From Acanthochlamys bracteata (lineage: Eukaryota; Streptophyta; Magnoliopsida; Pandanales; Velloziaceae), in assembly GCA_019914995.1 (NCBI GenBank), contig CM034144.1, forward strand, positions 6,231,489 to 6,295,488: a stretch of DNA of 64,000 nt, read 5' to 3'. The notes below the pieces were generated by a model that saw only the letters and a program-made list of their open reading frames with translations, ran no database searches and had not been told where the DNA came from. The position numbers and the translations under genes are program-made. Below are positions 49,458 to 60,162 of this stretch, one piece after another (the first letter of the stretch is position 1; the number at the start of each line of letters is the position of its first letter).

Positions 49458-49963
49458 AAACTTTTGTCAGAACAAAGGAGCTACCAAATGTTCACAATTT
49501 ATTCTCTCTTTTGAGGAAATCATATACAAGAGATTGCCAACCGTATCAGATTACATTATGGTTACATTGCATTCAACATAGAAAACAAATATATCATGGC
49601 TTCAAAAGAAAAGCAGATACACAAGAGTGTTACAATTGTAATAGTACAATCGATTAGCAAACTAGCTTGAAACAAAGCTACTCATGGTTCCAATAATCTA
49701 CATAAGAAAACTCACAAGTTGCTTAAAACTACGTACTTAAGCAGGAAGAAGCTAGTGAATGAATGTACTTCCAGGAGCTGCACTAGTGAAGGAAAGCAAG
49801 CCCTCTAGCAGCGCCTTGGATAATAGCGAGCCAGAATGACCAAGGAAGAGATGTCGCTGACCCTGATCCTGCTTGCTGAAAAGATCCTGCGCAAGTAACA
49901 TGAAATGCAATTATCATAAACTTCTGTAAAATTCAGATATTAGATGCTTCCTCTGGCAGAAAC

Positions 49964-50416
49964 TGTTGGATATGACTCATGTATAATGTTTGGTTTAATG
50001 TATAATAGTTGGTTAAGGAATTATTAAAACTACCCATTATGAAGGAAGTTATAATAACTCCATATAGTGGGAAGTTACAATAACTCCATACTTGAGAGAA
50101 GTTATGGAAACTACCCACTATGATAGTTGTGGGTTATAAATACATTCCTAATGAATGCTTGGTCCTCGTTCTATCTCAATTAACATCTAAAGCTTTGTTA
50201 TCTATTCCATCACTTAAGTATTGCTTTAGAATCAAGTAAAGATCAAGAGAGAGAAATCAAGTTTTCTAAATGCAAACAATTGATTGAAGATAATCGTTAT
50301 GGACCAAGGTATGTTTTTCTTATTTTAAGTTATGTAAAAATCATTGAGTTTCTAGATCTTTGTATTATGTTCTATGTGAATTATGATATCACATAGAATT
50401 ACGAAATTATCTTACA
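49964..50416 (+). repeat. 5' LTR of the Copia element
   Basis: Begins TGTTGGATATGACTC and ends TTATCTTACA (TG...CA). It is followed two bases later by the primer-binding site. It matches 55713-56165 along its whole length. Confidence 0.95.
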
Positions 50417-50418
50417 TG

Positions 50419-50431
50419 TGGTATCAGAGCC
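50419..50431 (+). other. Primer-binding site of the Copia element
   Basis: TGGTATCAGAGCC, complementary to the 3' end of initiator methionine tRNA, as in most plant Copia elements. Confidence 0.9.
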
Positions 50432-53400
50432 AAGGTTTTAGAAATCGATGATTTTTCATTAAAGATTTCTTTTCTTTCTTGATTATGAAAATCCTCAAAT
50501 TATTTATTTTGGGAGTTTATATTTTCCGCTGCTGTTGGTAATTATAAATTAAAATTTTCTGCATGCTTTTATAAAGTATGTATAAAATTTGCCAATTATA
50601 TTATTAGCATTATGAATTGTATGCTATTATATGATAATTTATGTGATATGTTACATAGAAGAATTTATATCATATATGTATGAATCATTTTTTTGCAATT
50701 ATTAAATTTATATAATTTGAATTTGTATTATGATGGTTTGTTAGTCACCAAAGTGGCCAAATCGTAAGTTTTACAAATTTCAAATTGTATAATTTGTATG
50801 TTAATTTGAATTTACATTATGATGGTTTGTTAGTAACCAAAGTGGTCAAATCGTAAGTTTTGAATTTCAAATTATATATTCTATATGTTCAATTATCCAT
50901 AAAGTATGCGATGCTTATTATTGATATGACATTATGTTAAATATTTTATTTATGGATAATTGAAATTTATGATTATGAGATATTTAGAATCACCTAAATA
51001 TTGATTAGTAGTTCTTATATTTCATAAACATGACGTGGTAATTAATATATTTTATTAGATTTGTTTTGGATATCCAAAGATAACAAACATGTCTAATTTG
51101 AATATATTTAATTACCAAATTAAGTTAAAAATTTTTATTTTAAGCATCATTATTGTTTTGTATGTTGTATATCGTTGCTTCACCCAAAGGAGAACTTCGA
51201 TATACATTTATTGCTTAAATGAATTGTTTGAATCAGTATTATGTATTTACAAGTTTGAAAATCAAAGTATTAATTTGCGAGTATTTATTAATTTTGTAGC
51301 ATCTATTCCTATTTCTTTGCATTCGCATGCTACGTCTGTATCACTGTTCAACGGACTTAATTTCTCTGATTGGTGTGAACAAGTTCAGTTTCACTTAGGT
51401 GTACCGGATCTTGATTTAGCACTTTTAGCTGAGAAACCTGCTGCTCTTACTGATGATAGCAGCGATGAAGAAAAATCTTTCCATAGTATTTGGGAAAGAT
51501 CAAACAGACTAAGCTTAATGTTTATGCGAATGACTGTTGCAAAGAATATTAAGTCAACTCTTCCTAACACTGAAAGTGCTAAGGAATTCATGAAATTTGT
51601 GGAAGAGCGTTTCCAAACAGCTGATAAGTCACTTGCTGGAACATTTATGGGTACATTGACCACCATGAAATTTGATGGATCTCGTACTATGCATGAGCAT
51701 GTTATTGAAATGTCAAACATTGCAGCAAGATTAAAGTCTTTGGGAATGAATATGGATGAGAATTTTCTTGTACAGTTTATTATTAATTCTTTGCCTCCTG
51801 AATATGGTCCATTCCAAATGAACTATAACACTATGAAGGACAAATGGAATGTGAGTGAATTGCACAGTATGCTTGTGCAAGAGGAGACAAGACTTAATTG
51901 GGAACTCATTCCGTTCATTTCATTAAGCATCAAGAAGCTGGAAAGAAAGCTGGAAGAAATAATGGAAAGGAAGCGCAAAGGCCATTTAAGACAAATAGGT
52001 CTTCTGCTTCGATCCATAAGAAGGAACGTAAGGATGACAAGTGCCGGTTCTGTAAGAAACCTAGACACTATCAGAAAGATTGCCTGAAGCGTAAGGCTTG
52101 GTTCGAAAAGAAATGTAAGCATTATGCTTTTGTATATTTCGAATCAAATTTAGCTGAAATTCCTTATAATACTTGGTGGATTGATTCCGGCTGTACCGCT
52201 CACGTTTCAAATACGATGTAGGGATTCATTACGACCCGAATCACAAACCCAAATGAGAAATTCATTTTTATGGGGAATCGAGTCAAAGTTCCAGTTGAAG
52301 CTATAGGAACTTATCATTTAATTTTAGACACTGGATATCAATTGGATTTGTTTGAAACACTTTATGTACCTTCTATTTCTCGCAATTTAATTTCTTTGTC
52401 AAAACTTGACATTCATAGATACTCTTTTAAATTCGGAAATAGATATTTTAGTTTGTTTAAACAAAACAATATTATTGGTTCTGGTGTCTTATGTGATGGA
52501 TTATACAAGTTAAAACTTAATAATTCTTTCGCTAAAACACTTTTAACCTTGCATCATGATGTTGGCACTAAACGAGGTTTAGTGAATGAATGTTCAGCTT
52601 ACCTGTGGCATAAACGTTTGGGTCACATATCCAAATCAAGATTAGAAAGATTGGTAAAAAATGAAATTCTTCCGAGTTTAGATTTTACCGATCTTAGTAT
52701 GTGTGTGGATTGTATTAAAGGAAAACAAATCAAACACACAAAGAAAGGAGCCACAAGAAGTACACAGCTTCTTGAGATTATACATACTGATATTTGTGGA
52801 CCTTTTGATATTTCATCTTTTAGTGGAGAAAAGTATTTTATCACCTTTATAGATGACTTTTCACGTTATGGTTATATCTATCTGTTACATGAAAAATCTC
52901 ATGCACTAAATGCTTTAGAGATATTTATTACTGAGGTTGAAAGACAGTTAGATAGAAAGGTGAAAATTATTAGATCTGATAGAGGTGGAGAATATTATGG
53001 AAAGTATGATGAAACGGGACAATGTTCAGGTCCATTTGCTAAATTTTTTGAAAGACATGGCATATGTGCTCAATACACAATGCCAGGCACACCACAACAA
53101 AATGGTGTAGCAGAAAGGCGTAATCGTACTCTAATGGATATGGTTAGAAGTATGTTGAGTAATTCATCTTTACCCAAATCATTGTGGATGCATGCTTTAA
53201 AAACTGCTATGTATTTGTTAAACAGGGTTCCTAGTAAGGCAGTTCTAAAAACTCCTTTTGAACTGTGGACAGGAAGGAAACCTAATTTAAGGCACCTGCA
53301 TGTTTGGGGCTGCCCGGCGGAGGTAAGAATTTATAATCCACATGAAAGAAAACTGGATGCAAGGACAATCAGTGAATTTTTCATTAGTTATCCAGAAAAA

Positions 53401-55712
53401 TAAAAAAGGTATAGATTTTATTGTCCTAATCATAGTACAAGAATTGTTGAAACTGGAAATGCTAGATTTATTGAAAATGGTGAAATCAGTGGGAGTGAAG
53501 AACCACCCAAAGTGGAAATTAAAGAAGTTAGGGAACAAATTTCTCTACCTCAAACTTCTTATAAAGTTGTTGTTCCTTCTTATTTAGTAGAAACGATTTA
53601 ACAGTGTACAAGAACAACAAATAAATGAAGCTCCTCTGAATGACATCAATATTAATGAATGTATTGTAAATGAGCCACAAGAAATAGCATTAAGAAGATC
53701 TCAAAGACAAAGAAAATCTGCTATTTCGAATGATTATGTGGTTTACTTATAAGAGTCAGATTTTGACTTAGGCATTAATGATGATCCAGTTTCATTTTCA
53801 CAGGCCATTGATGGTGGTAATAGTTCTGAATGGATAGATGCCATGATTGATGAGTTAAAGTCTATGGAACATAATAAAGTCTGGGAACTTGTTGAATTGC
53901 CAGAAGGACATAAATGTATTGGGTGCAAGTGGGTTTTTAAGACCAAACGTGACTCAAATGGCAATATCGAACGATATAAAGCTAGACTTGTTGCTAAAGG
54001 TTTTACTCAAAAGAATGGCATTGATTATAATGAAACATTTTCTCGAGTTTCAAGAAAGGACTCATTTAGAATTATTATGGCTTTAGTAGCTCATTATGAT
54101 TTAGAACTACATCAAATGGATGTGAAAACGCCTTCTTAAATGGAAATTTAGATGAAAAAATATATGTGTCAACCTGAAGGCTTTTTGGTTGAAGGAAAAG
54201 AAAAATTGGTATGTAAACTTAAGAAATCAATATACGGACTTAAACAAACTTTCCGACAATGGTATCTTAAGTTTAATGATACTATCACCTCCTTTGGATT
54301 TAAAAAAAAACACTATTGATCGGTGTGTATATCTAAAGATCAATGGGAGCAAATTTATATTTCTAATTACAGATGTTGATGATATCTTACTTGCTACAAA
54401 TGATTTTGATCTATTACATGAGACTAAGAAATTTTTTTTTAAGAAAAGTTTTAAATGAAAGATATGGGAGAGGCAACTTTTGTGATTGGTATTGAAATTT
54501 ATCGAGATCGATCACAAGGATTGTTAGGGTTGTCTCAGAAAGCATATGTTAATAAAGTTTTAGAAAGATTTGGAATGAAAAATTGCTCGGCAAGTATTAT
54601 TCCAATCCAGAAATGTGACAAATTTAGTCTTATGCAATGTCCAAAAAATAAATTGGAACGCAAACAAATAAAAGAGATTCCTTATGCATCTCTTGTTGGG
54701 AGCCTGATGTATGCTCAGACTTGTACTAAACCCGACATCAGTTTTGCCGTCGGAATGCTAGGCCGATATCAAAGTAATTCAGGACATGATCACTGGAGGG
54801 CTGCAAAGAAAGTATTAAGATACTTGTAAGGAACGAAAGATTATATGCTCACTTATAGAAGATCTGACAATTTGGAGGTTGTTAGATTTTGGATTGGACT
54901 TTCTTTGGATGTGTTGATAGTAGAAAATCCACATTCGGGTATGTGTTCCTTTTTAGGTTTGGAGGAACAATATCATGGAAAAGTGCGAAAATCATCATTC
55001 ATTGCTACTTCCACTATGGAAGCTGAATTTGTGGCATGCTTTGAGGCCACAATTCAAGCTAATTGGCTGCAGAATTTTATTTACGGCTTGGCATTGTCGA
55101 CAGATTGCCAAACCGCTGAAAATTTCTGTGATAATTACTGCGTTTTTCTTCTCTAAAAACGACAAGTATTCTAAGGGTGCTAAACATATCGAATTAAAAT
55201 ATCTTGCCGTTAAAGAAGAAGTTCAGAAACAAAGAGTGACAATTGAGCATGTTAGCACCAATCTAATGATTGCGGATCCATTAACTAAAGGGTTGCCTCC
55301 AAAGGCATTTACTGAGCATGTCGAAAGAATGGGCATCATTGAAAAATTTTAATGTTTACGTACTTGACACTCGAGCTCATTTATGTATTGTTTCTATTAT
55401 ATGTATCCTATATCTTTTGTTAGTATATACATAAATATTTTATAGGAACAATGATAGAATTTGTCTTTTATAAAGACATTACGAACCATTATGATAATTC
55501 TCATTTATAGGTCTTATTAAGTTTAAAACTACTTTGTAGTACATGGAAGGAACTATATCGAACTAATGATATAGAACCGCCATGACTCATATTAGTCTTT
55601 ACTTAATAATGATATTATGTTACAACCTATTAAGAAATGATTTATTTATTGCGCATTAAGTTTTATTAAACCATTAAGTTGAACATTATAACACATGAGC
55701 CAAGTGGGAGAA

Positions 55713-56165
55713 TGTTGGATGTGACTCATGTATAATGTTTGGTTTAATGTATAATAGTTGGTTAAGGAGTTATTAAAACTACACATTATGAGGGAAGTTA
55801 TAATAACTCCATATAGTGGGAAGTTACAATAACTCCCCACTTGAGAGAAATTATGGAAACTACCCATTATGATGGCTGTGGGTTATAAATACATTCCTAA
55901 TGAATGCTTGATCCTCGCTCTATCTCAATTAACATTTAAAGCTTTGTTATCTATTCCATCATTTAAGTATTGCTTTAGAATCATGTAAAGATCAAGAGGG
56001 AGAAATCAAGTTTTCTAAAGACAAACAATTGATTGAAGATAATCGTTATGGACCAAGGTATGTTTTTCTTATTTTAAGTTATGTAAAAATCATTGAGTTT
56101 CTAGATCTTTGTATTATGTTCTATATGAATTATGATATCACATAGAATTACGAAATTATCTTACA
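55713..56165 (+). repeat. 3' LTR of the Copia element
   Basis: Begins TGTTGGATGTGACTC after a purine-rich tract (about 55700-55712) and ends TTATCTTACA, followed by the target duplication GAAAC. Confidence 0.95.
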
Positions 56166-56962
56166 GAAACAACACAAGGTTGCTGTATCGGTGGAAAGTT
56201 GCATGATCATCACTTATTGTGGAAGAAGTTTGTAAACTCAAAACACCATGTATGCACATATGTAAAGGGACACCAGCAGAAACTATGGCAAAATTCTATC
56301 ACCAATAACAAAGGCAGCAGAGGAATTTGTGAAACTTATGTTGATATAAGTTAAGGTTTATATACTGTTGGAATATAGCTTGGCACTCTACCGGGACTTC
56401 AAGAAGATGCAGTCTAAACCTGATTACTTCCATGGCATCGAGAATACCAAATAAACGAAGGATAATATCAGTAATGAGCCTATGAAATATACCTTGGTCA
56501 CCGTTCTACCTTCTAAGAGACATTACCTAGCTAATGTCATAATAAATGCTTTACAATCCAAATATTTGCCTAATAATGAGTATGGAAAACAAGAGAGCGC
56601 CTGATTAGCTGCAGATTTAACTATCAGGGTCCTACTTTTGAAACAAGCAAGTACAATCTGACAAGCTATTCAGCATGAACACACTAGATACAATATATCA
56701 TATACTATGTAAGCACAACTAGTAAGGAAGCACTTTTCACATGTTCCAAGACATAAATTAGCACCAAGAACATTGGCATCTATCTAACCTGAGTAGCAAG
56801 AGAGCTCAATGGACCAAGATTTGAAGTTTTACCATGAAGAGCAGAATGCTGGTGCCATAGGAGATGTAGTCATAGATGAGTAGCCTTTAGTCAGGGGCAC
56901 AGTAGTAAGCATGCAGTGAAACCACATTTTAGTGTCTTGCTCGCTCAATAGCTATTGCTGTT

Positions 56963-57172
56963 GGGAGTGTTTATAAAATAAAATTTTTTTAAAATGAAAG
57001 ATACTTTTTTAAAAAATAAATTTTTTTTTAACTTTCAAAAAAATAATAAAATTTATAATTAAAAATTTTTATTACATAAATTTTTTTATATTTTCTAAAT
57101 ATTTAAATAAATTTTTTAAATATTTATAAAATATAAATTAAAAAATTTCGTTGAAAAAATGCTAAGCCAAAC
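56963..57172. repeat. AT-rich element inserted in a receptor-kinase exon
   Basis: About 210 bp with ends GGGAGTGTTTATAAAAT and GCCAAACGGGC (diverged inverted repeats) and the family core CTAAATATTTAAATAAATTT near 57096. On one side the kinase reads KRRRAFETE, on the other it resumes AIAIERARH, which are adjacent segments in intact kinases. So this sequence is an insertion, not ancestral DNA. Confidence 0.75.
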
Positions 57173-57605
57173 GGGCTCAACCCTCGGTCTCAAATGCTCT
57201 TCGTCTCTTCCACTGTGCAGTAGTCTCACCTTCCCCTTCCTCCTCACCTTCACTCAACCGTCTCACCGCCACTGCGCCTCCCTTCTTACCACCAACAACC
57301 AAGTAAATTTCCCTCCACTTTTACCAACTACATGCGGCGATGCCCGCAGCAATTCTTCTAGTTCATATTAAACCGCATCATCAACAGCCACATAAACTCT
57401 CTTCCCCTTTTATAACTCTCTCCATCACCGTAAAATCACTCGTTTCCTTCTTTATCTTCTCTATTCCACCTGTCTCACCCCGCCTTCGCGGAATCTGCCA
57501 TTGAATTGCAATCGCAGAAGTAATCGCCAGAACAGCAACTGCTGCAAGCGTAGGTATAGCAACCCCGGTCTTCACCCTTGATCCTTGTTGCTGTGATTGT
57601 GCCTC

Positions 57606-59215
57606 AATGCTAGGCTACGAAGTGAAATTAACAGTTGCCCGGGGCAGTTTCCTGTCTTGCTTCGAATCTTTCGGGCAAATATTTTTTATTTCAAAATAAT
57701 TAATTTTAAGAACTCTCCCCTTACATTATGAGGCATTGGATAGATAAAAGCAACCGCTTGAAGGGTGTAACATCTGCTAATCGCTTCTTAACGAATGAGT
57801 TGAAAATAATTTTGTATAAATATACACAAAAATACCCTCGAGGTAGACCTGAAGCGTTCCAGTTCCGTACTAAAATTCAAAAAGAAAGCAACAGTACAAG
57901 AGTAGTAAAGTAATATGTACTTAGGCTGAATCCTTCATGCACACGCCCGCCTGGAAAACGATAGTAGTCAACGACCGCACAGTGCGCTCCTTCACAGCCG
58001 CATATACTGCATGGTTCAAGCACCGGCTCGAAAAATTGGAATGTTGTACGGTAGATCTGTTACACGTATCGTGCATGCTATGGTAAAGCTGGAACTATGA
58101 TTCCGGCCTTTCTCCGGTTCTTATAATGATAAACTATAAAACTAATCGGTGTGTTTCAGAATTTGATAACCCAGTTTAACTTGGATAACGGACCGAACCG
58201 TTCATTGAGGGCGTATTTACTGCCACCTCAAAATTTATTTTTTGAAAATTCTTTTATAATATAAAATAAATATAAAATTTAAAATAAATTTTATTATATT
58301 TTTTAATTTAATTTTAAAACTTATTACTAATATAATATTAATATAAAAATTTATTTTAATTTTTAATTTTTAATTTTTAATTTTTAAAATTGATTTCCTA
58401 AAAATTTAAATTTATTGAGTTTATCTCTAAATAAACATCCGCTAACGGACACATTCTGAAAGTTATTCCAAGAGAAAAAGATTCCCTCTGTATTTGTTAT
58501 TTTACATAAATAATTTCTTGAAAACAATTTTTAGAGAAGTATTATAATTATTATAAATATAAAAATTACTTTAAATTGATTTTTATTTGAAAAATGAAGT
58601 GTCGCTGATTTTGAAATTTTTAACTTTCATTTTTTTTTTACAACCCATAAAGAAATATTCGCCGGTTCAGCAACTAGTGAAAATACCTTTGTGGAATCAA
58701 ACTCACATAGGAGAGTATAGCAACATTAGGGATATGTTTGAATATAGGAGTAATAAGTAAGAGAAAATAAGAATAAGATTAAATAAGAGTAGATTATTCG
58801 AGTGGAGATGAAAGTAACATAATAATTTAATTTTATCTTGTTTGGATATATCAATAAGATTAATAAAGAGTACATAATTATTCTTATTTGGTAACTGAGG
58901 AGTAAATAAGAGTAATTTTTATATAAAAACTGAAATATCTTTTTATATTTTTATATATTTTTTGGTTAAGCAAAGCATAATTTTATGTAAATGTTTATTG
59001 TATTTTGAGTTGAAAAAATGTTCCCTTAATAAATATTTTATACTTCAATTTCTTATATGATAAACAGAACTTATTACATTATGTTATATATTTCAAAAAT
59101 ATTACATCAAAGAATGGCACTGATTACATTATGTTATATGAAATGTTATACGTATCTCTTCTGTGAACTTAAATATGCATCCAAGTATTGGCAATATATA
59201 TGGAGCTAGCAGTAG
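57606..59215. other. Intergenic region between the kinase pseudogene and a gene remnant
   Basis: It may still contain unrecognisable pseudogene 5' DNA near 57606-57700. A moderate-composition island covers 57700-58200; its open frame at 57728-57913 shows no known domain. 58208-58440 starts GGGCGTATTTACTG and ends AAATAAACATCCGC, resembling a diverged copy of the Harbinger-like MITE at 24199. The rest is AT-rich. Confidence 0.45.
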
Positions 59216-59590
59216 CTTTTCTTCATCTTCATCTTTAAGGTGTTCCTCGAGTGTTTGAACCTAAGGTTGGCAACTGTCGCATATCCAGCTTTCACTGGCA
59301 AATTGTATTCATCAGGTCTCAGCGATAACAGAAACTCTGGTAGGTCAAGCAAGGATTGAAATGCCCTCCATCAACAAGAAAATCAATATTTTAATGATTG
59401 TTAGGTAATGAAAGGGAAAAGAAACCAGTGCAACATTTAGCAAGAACACACAAAAAAATATATTGTCTTGGTTTAGCATATCTGCGTACATCTGAGATTT
59501 CTAGGCAAAAGCTCAAGCAGGCTCATTAATTTATGAACACCAATGCTTGACTACAATAATCCAAGAACCCCCACGCCTTCAACATCAAGG
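59216..59590 (-). pseudogene. 3' remnant of an unidentified gene
   Basis: Two exon-like pieces on the - strand. About 59481-59551 reads SSIGVHKLMSLLELLPRNLR. 59216-59365 reads AFQSLLDLPEFLLSLRPDEY, then PVKAGYATVANLRFKH, ending MKMKKSYC and a TAG stop. A splice donor for the first and an acceptor for the second are not clear. The sequence looks protein-like (biased composition, long open stretch with a natural end) but I do not recognise it. Upstream it stops at a repeat (GGGCGTGTTTTAAATATCCG at 59588) and the Gypsy element, so the gene has lost its 5' part or is split by them. Confidence 0.4.
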
Positions 59591-59735
59591 GCGTGTTTTA
59601 AATATCCGTAACTGAGTTTCGTGAAAGTAAAAAATAGAAAGTGGAGTTTCTTGAAAAATAAATTGGAAGTGGAGTTTAGTTTTTATGTTTTAATTGATTC
59701 TTGAAGTGGGTTGGAAGTGAATTCAAAAAGAGAAA
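59588..59735. repeat. Partial MITE-like element beside the Gypsy LTR
   Basis: It begins GGGCGTGTTTTAAATATCCG and continues AACTGAGTTTCGTGAAA, very like the left part of the element at 2536 (AATTGAGTTTCGCGAAA). It ends where the Gypsy LTR begins, so the LTR element probably inserted into it. Confidence 0.55.
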
Positions 59736-60162
59736 TGTTGTGATGGTTTGAGATTATTCAAACCACAAACCGGGTGCCTTATGTAACTGAGAACAAAAGA
59801 TTGAAAGAAAAAAAATACAAGTACAATTAAAATAAAGTTTTCTCTGTGCTCCATATGAGATACATGAGTGTTTATTTATACCTAACTTTAAGACTCCCAA
59901 GATAGTAGGATTCTTGAGCTACTAGGACTCTCTAAACAGAGCCTTTATTTAACATGGAAACTAGAACAGGTTTCCTAATGAAACCAAACTTTACTAATGA
60001 TCAAACTCTCCTAATAATGACATCTAACTCTGCTGGAACTACTTGTAGTTCTGCCCTTTTTTCAGTGCCTCGCTACAACTCTTGCAACCAATGCATTGCC
60101 TTGGTACCATTCTTCTGCGCTCACTTCGTCTGAATATGATTACCTTATTGGCATCCTTGACA
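59736..60162 (-). repeat. 3' LTR of the Gypsy element
   Basis: About 427 bp running, in element sense, from TGTCAAGGATGCC (just after the G-rich purine tract) to ATCACAACA. The ends are TG...CA. The partner LTR is beyond the window, so the boundaries rest on the purine tract and terminal dinucleotides only. Confidence 0.7.

Larger units (their letters stand above)
49964..56165 (+). mobile_element. Ty1/Copia LTR retrotransposon, complete in outline but broken
   Basis: Two 453-bp LTRs bound the element, with the 5-bp target duplication GAAAC on both sides (49959-49963 and 56166-56170). In order: a primer-binding site (TGGTATCAGAGCC, initiator-Met tRNA type), a leader containing a short direct repeat (about 50718-50870), a gag region (about 51300-52130) with a CCHC zinc knuckle (CRFCKKPRHYQKDC), an aspartic protease region (WWIDSGCTAHV), a GAG-pre-integrase (LWHKRLGH) and integrase core (about 52590-53340), reverse transcriptase (about 53840-54480) and RNase H (about 54690-55350), then a purine tract. 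The protease-integrase-RT order is diagnostic of Copia. The coding part carries several breaks, so it is a fossil. By hand count the LTRs differ at about 19 of 453 positions (roughly 4%), suggesting insertion perhaps 1.5-3 million years ago, depending on the rate. It lies in an intron of the receptor-kinase pseudogene, in opposite orientation. Confidence 0.95.
49750..57605 (-). pseudogene. LRR receptor-like kinase pseudogene, split by insertions
   Basis: Read on the - strand, pieces of one receptor kinase occur in order. 57605-57370: transmembrane segment (TGVAIPTLAAVAVLAI) and basic juxtamembrane. Near 57340-57300: ELEELLRASPHVVGKS, the kinase start. Then VAVRRLSEGEEEGEGE and KRRRAFETE, ending near 57173. 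56962-56789: the RHxNVVSLHAYY and LLIYDYIS region, then LHGKTSNLGPLSSLATQ and a splice donor. After the intron, 49886-49750: SLPWSFWLAIIQGAARGLAFLH then WKYIH. No LRR ectodomain and no catalytic HRD/DFG part were found. In-frame stops lie in the kinase (for example before YELEELL, after RH, after APD and after GLAFLH) and frames shift between pieces, so it is dead. An AT-rich element sits inside the kinase exon (56963-57172), and a Copia element sits in the intron. The resemblance is to the At2g01210/At1g67510-like LRR kinases. Confidence 0.8.

Noticed and set aside
49750-49886. Last exon of an ordinary gene ending GAARGLAFLH
   Set aside because: Matching kinase pieces upstream of the Copia element, and the continued WKYIH after the stop, show it is a receptor-kinase pseudogene fragment.
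57728-57913. 61-codon + strand open frame
   Set aside because: No recognisable domain, no splice context and short length; likely chance.
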